Assembly: GCA_964610385.1 (NCBI GenBank)
Contig: CAZSXW010000004.1
Location: forward strand, 124,001 to 188,000
Direction: 5' to 3'
Origin: CAZBSE01 sp964610385
GTDB taxonomy: Bacteria > Actinomycetota > Humimicrobiia > Humimicrobiales > Humimicrobiaceae
DNA: 64,000 nt
This document shows positions 60,820-64,000 of the stretch, in pieces. The notes below the pieces were generated by a model. That model was given only the letters and a program-made list of their open reading frames with translations. It had not been told where the DNA came from and searched no databases. The position numbers were made by a program, and so were the translations under genes. The number at the start of each line of letters is the position of its first letter. The first letter of the stretch is position 1.

Positions 60820-60894
60820 TATATTTAATTTCAAAATACCTTTATCTATTCTTATCGAAATAAAGTAAGGTAATGATCTGGAGGTATTGTTATT

Positions 60895-61758
60895 GTGATA
60901 AATGAAGAAGTTCAACTTTGGGATAACTGCGATGATGTAAAATTATTCGCTTATATTCTTGATAATTCTCAGGAATTTAACACTAATAAAAAGCGTCCTG
61001 CTGTTATTATCTGCCCGGGCGGTGCGTATCTGTTTACATCGGATAGGGAAGCAGAGCCAGTTGCGTTGAAGTTTACGTCATACGGGTATAATACGTTTGT
61101 ACTAAGATATTCTGTCATGGAAAAAGCACGGTTTCCGCAACCCTTGTTTGATTTAGCGAAAGCAATAATCATTTTACGCCAGAATTCATCACGTTGGTTC
61201 CTGGATGATAAGAAAATTATTGTATGCGGATTTTCGGCAGGTGGGCACATTGCAGCGAGCTTGGGGGTGTTCTGGAAATCGGATTTTTTAAAAGAGAAAT
61301 TTCATGTCGATAGTGACATATTGAAGCCTAATGCGCTCATTCTAGGATATCCTGTGACTGATTTTACTGAGTTACTTAAAGATTGGCATGGCGATTTGAA
61401 TGGTAAAGAATTAAATTTAAGCGCACTATCAAGAAAAATGGTATTTGGAACATCTAACCCCACTAAAGACCAGATGGAAAAAGCGAGCCCTATAAATTTT
61501 GTATCACTTGAGACACCGTCGACATTTCTGTGGCATACAGCAGATGATAGTCTTGTATATGTCTCGAATTCCCTGAAATTTGCTTCTAAGTTAGCGAGGG
61601 AAAAAGTCAATTTTGAACTGCATATTTTTGGAAGTGGAGAGCATGCTTTATCATTGTGCGATGAGACGACTGCTTCGACTCCTGATCAAATAAACAGGCA
61701 TTGTAAATGCTGGTTTGATTTAGCGATAGAGTGGCTGGAGAAGAGTATGTCATTATGA
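60895..61758 (+). CDS. Alpha/beta hydrolase, carbohydrate-esterase-like
   Basis: 287 residues, cytoplasmic. The oxyanion segment CPGGAYLF, nucleophile Ser114 in GFSAGGH, Asp in WHTADDSLVYV and His in GSGEHALSL give a full triad in the pattern of acetyl-xylan-esterase-type (BD-FAE/Aes-like) enzymes. The start is GTG 60895 after GGAGGTATTGTTATT. Its place between a glycoside hydrolase and a GH3 gene suggests it removes acetyl or other ester groups from imported oligosaccharides. Confidence 0.82.
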   Translation: MINEEVQLWDNCDDVKLFAYILDNSQEFNTNKKRPAVIICPGGAYLFTSDREAEPVALKFTSYGYNTFVLRYSVMEKARFPQPLFDLAKAIIILRQNSSRWFLDDKKIIVCGFSAGGHIAASLGVFWKSDFLKEKFHVDSDILKPNALILGYPVTDFTELLKDWHGDLNGKELNLSALSRKMVFGTSNPTKDQMEKASPINFVSLETPSTFLWHTADDSLVYVSNSLKFASKLAREKVNFELHIFGSGEHALSLCDETTASTPDQINRHCKCWFDLAIEWLEKSMSL

Positions 61759-61849
61759 GATATAAAGTAAAGGAGTTTTTAAATATTTTTAAAGTAACTT
61801 TTTCTAACATTTTAAAATAATATAATAGAATTTTAAATCAGGGGATAAT

Positions 61850-64000
61850 ATGACTAGAGATATTAAAACAATAATTTCCCAGATGACTCTGGAAGAAAAA
61901 GCAAGCCTATGCTCAGGTAAGGATTGGTGGAATACAAAAGCAATTAAGCGGCTTGGGATACCATCGATTAGAATGTCCGATGGGGCTCATGGTATTAGAA
62001 AACAGATAGGTGATAAATTTTTTGAAAGTGCGCCTTCAATCTGTTTTCCTACCGGTTCTGCTCTGGCTGCTTCATGGGATAGAAAGCTACTTGAAAAGGT
62101 AGGTTCTGCTTTAGGTGAGGAGTGTCAAGCTGAAAATATTTCTATCATTTTAGCCCCCTCAATAAATATCAAGCGTTCTCCATTATGTGGAAGAAACTTT
62201 GAGTATTATTCCGAAGATCCTTATCTATCTTCTGAACTAGCCGCCAGTTACATAAAAGGGGTGCAGAGCCAGGGTGTAGGTACATCAATTAAGCATTACG
62301 CTATGAACAATCAGGAGGAAAGAAGACTTACTGTAGATGTAAAAGTTGACGAGCGAACAATAAGAGAGATATACCTTGCCAATTTTGAAGTTGCGGTAAA
62401 ACAATCTCAACCCTGGACAGTAATGTGTGCCTACAATAAAGTAAATGGGAAGTATTGCTCGGAAAATAAATATCTCTTGACTGATATTTTAAGAAAAGAG
62501 TGGGGCTTTGAAGGTTTTGTAGTATCTGACTGGGGAGCCGTAAATGAAAGAGTTGATGGACTGGATGCAGGTCTGGAGCTGGAGATGCCCTTAAGTTATG
62601 GAATAGGAGAGAAGAAGATTATTGAAGCAATAAGAAGTGGTAAGCTGAAAGAGAGAATCCTAAATAGAGCGGTAGAGAGGCTTTTAAAGATTATATTTAA
62701 GGCTGCAGACAATAAAAAGAAAGATGCTACTTATGATAGAGAATTACATCATCAATTAGCAAGAGAGGTTGCCCGGGAATGTATGGTGCTGCTAAAAAAT
62801 AAAGATAATATTCTACCGATAAAAAGAGAAGGTATACTTGCTGTAATAGGAGCATTTGCTAAAAATCCTAAATATCAGGGAGGGGGTAGTTCTAATGTGA
62901 ATCCTACTAGAATAGAGAATGCCTATGATGAGATTAAAAAGATAGCAGGAGATAGCATAGAGATTTTATATACAGAAGGATACAGGATGGATAGTGACAT
63001 GATGGACAGGGATTTGATTAGCGAAGCTATAAAAAAGGCAAAGCAATCAGACATAGCAGTTATATTTGCAGGACTACCAGATAAGTATGAATCGGAAGGG
63101 TATGACAGAGAAAATATGAACATGCCTAAAAATCACACAAGGCTAATAGAGGCTATAGCCGAGGTTAATGATAATATAGTTGTGGTATTGAGTAACGGTT
63201 CTCCGATAGAAATGCCGTGGATTAGTAAGGTAAAAGCTGTATTAGAGGGATACTTAGGTGGGCAGGCAGGAGGTGGAGCTGTAGCTGACTTATTGTTTGG
63301 TATTGCCAATCCTTCCGGAAAGTTAGCTGAGACCTTTCCTCAAAAATTGAGTCATAGCTCTTCGTACTTAAACTATCCTGGAGAGGAGAATACGGTAGAG
63401 TACAGAGAAGGACTGTTTGTAGGCTACAGATATTATGATGCAAAGAATATTAAACCATTATTTCCTTTTGGTTATGGATTAAGCTATACAAGTTTTAAAT
63501 ATAGCAGTATTTCACTTGATAGAAAAGAAATGTCCGATAATGAGGTAGTAAATGTGACAGTTAAAGTAAAAAATACAGGTAAGGTAAAAGGTAAAGAAGT
63601 TATACAACTGTATATAAGAGATGTTAAGAGTAGTGTTATGAAGCCCGATAAGGAACTGAAAGGTTTTACTAAAGTAGAGCTTGAGCCGGGTGAGGAGAAG
63701 GAAGTCACTTTTAGCCTTGGTAAAAGGGCTTTTGCTTATTATAACGTAGAGATAGGGGACTGGTATGTAGAGAGTGGTGATTTTGAAATATTAGTTGGTG
63801 GGTCTTCAAAGGGTATGGCCCTTAAAGAAACCATTAGTGTTAAGTCCAGCAGTACTGTTAAAAAGAAATATAGTAAAAATTCAATTGTAGGGGATTTAAT
63901 AAACGATCCTGTTAGTGCCGAAGTAATTCAGGAAATAACCGAGTATTTTAAAAAGAAAAATATTATGCTGTCTGCTACGGATGAAAAGCATAAAAGGAAT
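61850..64000 (+). CDS. GH3 beta-glucosidase-like enzyme, runs off the window
   Basis: The frame from ATG 61850 (after CAGGGGATAAT) is open to the last base, 717 codons. N-terminal GH3 barrel with RMSDGAHGIR, GRNFEYYSEDPYL, SIKHYAMNN (Lys148-His149) and the nucleophile Asp227 in GFVVSDWGA; second domain with AVIGAFAKNPKYQGGGSS and the acid/base region; C-terminal fibronectin-III-like domain (FKYSSISL, VTVKVKNTG, VIQLYIRDV, KGFTKVELEPGEEKEVTF). No signal peptide, so it acts inside on beta-glucosides or related xylosides. Only the extreme C terminus is missing. Confidence 0.92.
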   Translation, partial: MTRDIKTIISQMTLEEKASLCSGKDWWNTKAIKRLGIPSIRMSDGAHGIRKQIGDKFFESAPSICFPTGSALAASWDRKLLEKVGSALGEECQAENISIILAPSINIKRSPLCGRNFEYYSEDPYLSSELAASYIKGVQSQGVGTSIKHYAMNNQEERRLTVDVKVDERTIREIYLANFEVAVKQSQPWTVMCAYNKVNGKYCSENKYLLTDILRKEWGFEGFVVSDWGAVNERVDGLDAGLELEMPLSYGIGEKKIIEAIRSGKLKERILNRAVERLLKIIFKAADNKKKDATYDRELHHQLAREVARECMVLLKNKDNILPIKREGILAVIGAFAKNPKYQGGGSSNVNPTRIENAYDEIKKIAGDSIEILYTEGYRMDSDMMDRDLISEAIKKAKQSDIAVIFAGLPDKYESEGYDRENMNMPKNHTRLIEAIAEVNDNIVVVLSNGSPIEMPWISKVKAVLEGYLGGQAGGGAVADLLFGIANPSGKLAETFPQKLSHSSSYLNYPGEENTVEYREGLFVGYRYYDAKNIKPLFPFGYGLSYTSFKYSSISLDRKEMSDNEVVNVTVKVKNTGKVKGKEVIQLYIRDVKSSVMKPDKELKGFTKVELEPGEEKEVTFSLGKRAFAYYNVEIGDWYVESGDFEILVGGSSKGMALKETISVKSSSTVKKKYSKNSIVGDLINDPVSAEVIQEITEYFKKKNIMLSATDEKHKRN

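Noticed and set aside
1..64000. CRISPR arrays, tRNA or rRNA genes, prophage
   Set aside because: I found no regularly spaced repeats, no cloverleaf-like sequences with conserved T-loop bases in the gaps, and no phage structural genes. A dedicated tRNA and CRISPR scan would settle it.

Overview
The window is AT-rich, densely coded bacterial DNA with no rRNA, tRNA, CRISPR array or prophage that I could find. The gene content points to an anaerobic, sugar-fermenting bacterium: a complete Rnf ion-pumping ferredoxin:NAD oxidoreductase with its flavin transferase, a proton-pump-type P-ATPase, intracellular glycoside hydrolases, several lipoprotein sugar-binding proteins, and no aerobic respiratory genes. 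Glu-rich tethers behind the lipobox cysteine, an archaeal-style repair set (PolX, DUF763, Pcm) and low GC would fit a candidate lineage such as Atribacterota or an uncultured anaerobic Actinomycetota branch. That placement is inference only.

Layout. 1-6.4 kb: the end of an alpha/beta hydrolase gene, a phosphoglycerate mutase gene broken by one extra C, a PfkB sugar kinase, a type IIIA P-ATPase, an APC permease and a truncated glycan-enzyme remnant. 6.4-11 kb: a BtrH-like protein, a hydrolase, a condensation-type acyltransferase and a MATE exporter, possibly a small metabolite group. 11.3-18.8 kb: a carbohydrate locus with a lipoprotein, binding protein, two permeases, GH127 beta-L-arabinofuranosidase and LacI regulator. 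19.16-21.68 kb: a complete IS1595-family transposon with 25-bp terminal inverted repeats and an 8-bp target duplication. It carries a proteasome-like Ntn-hydrolase and three small genes as cargo, and sits directly in front of a Sir2 gene. 21.7-34.5 kb: Sir2, cupin, a membrane-nuclease fusion, a lipoprotein, a COG4091 dehydrogenase, ApbE and rnfCDGEAB, then a hotdog thioesterase and a Mth938-like protein. 34.5-46.2 kb: a repair region (YhaN/YhaO-like ATPase and nuclease, endonuclease III, PolX, DUF763, Pcm and a second, divergent PolX) plus a PflX-like radical SAM protein and an XRE regulator. 46.5-48 kb: a PAS-GGDEF-HD-GYP signalling protein. 48-64 kb: a second carbohydrate island with a ROK-type regulator, a ribose/xylose-type ABC transporter, a GlcNAc-kinase-like ATPase, a CUT1 transporter, a GH106-like hydrolase, an esterase and a GH3 glucosidase that runs off the window.

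How it fits together. The sugar loci import oligosaccharides through lipoprotein-dependent ABC systems and cleave them in the cytoplasm (arabinofuranosides, probably rhamnosides, beta-glucosides). Neither CUT1 system has its own ATPase, so a shared one elsewhere is expected. All three binding-protein genes are bracketed by RNA hairpins: a leader with a strong Shine-Dalgarno-like sequence plus stem-loop before the gene, and a stable hairpin between binding protein and the next transporter gene. Two of the leaders share an identical 11-nt arm. The Rnf complex would couple fermentative ferredoxin oxidation to an ion gradient. The observation I would follow first is the proteasome-like protease carried as IS1595 cargo.
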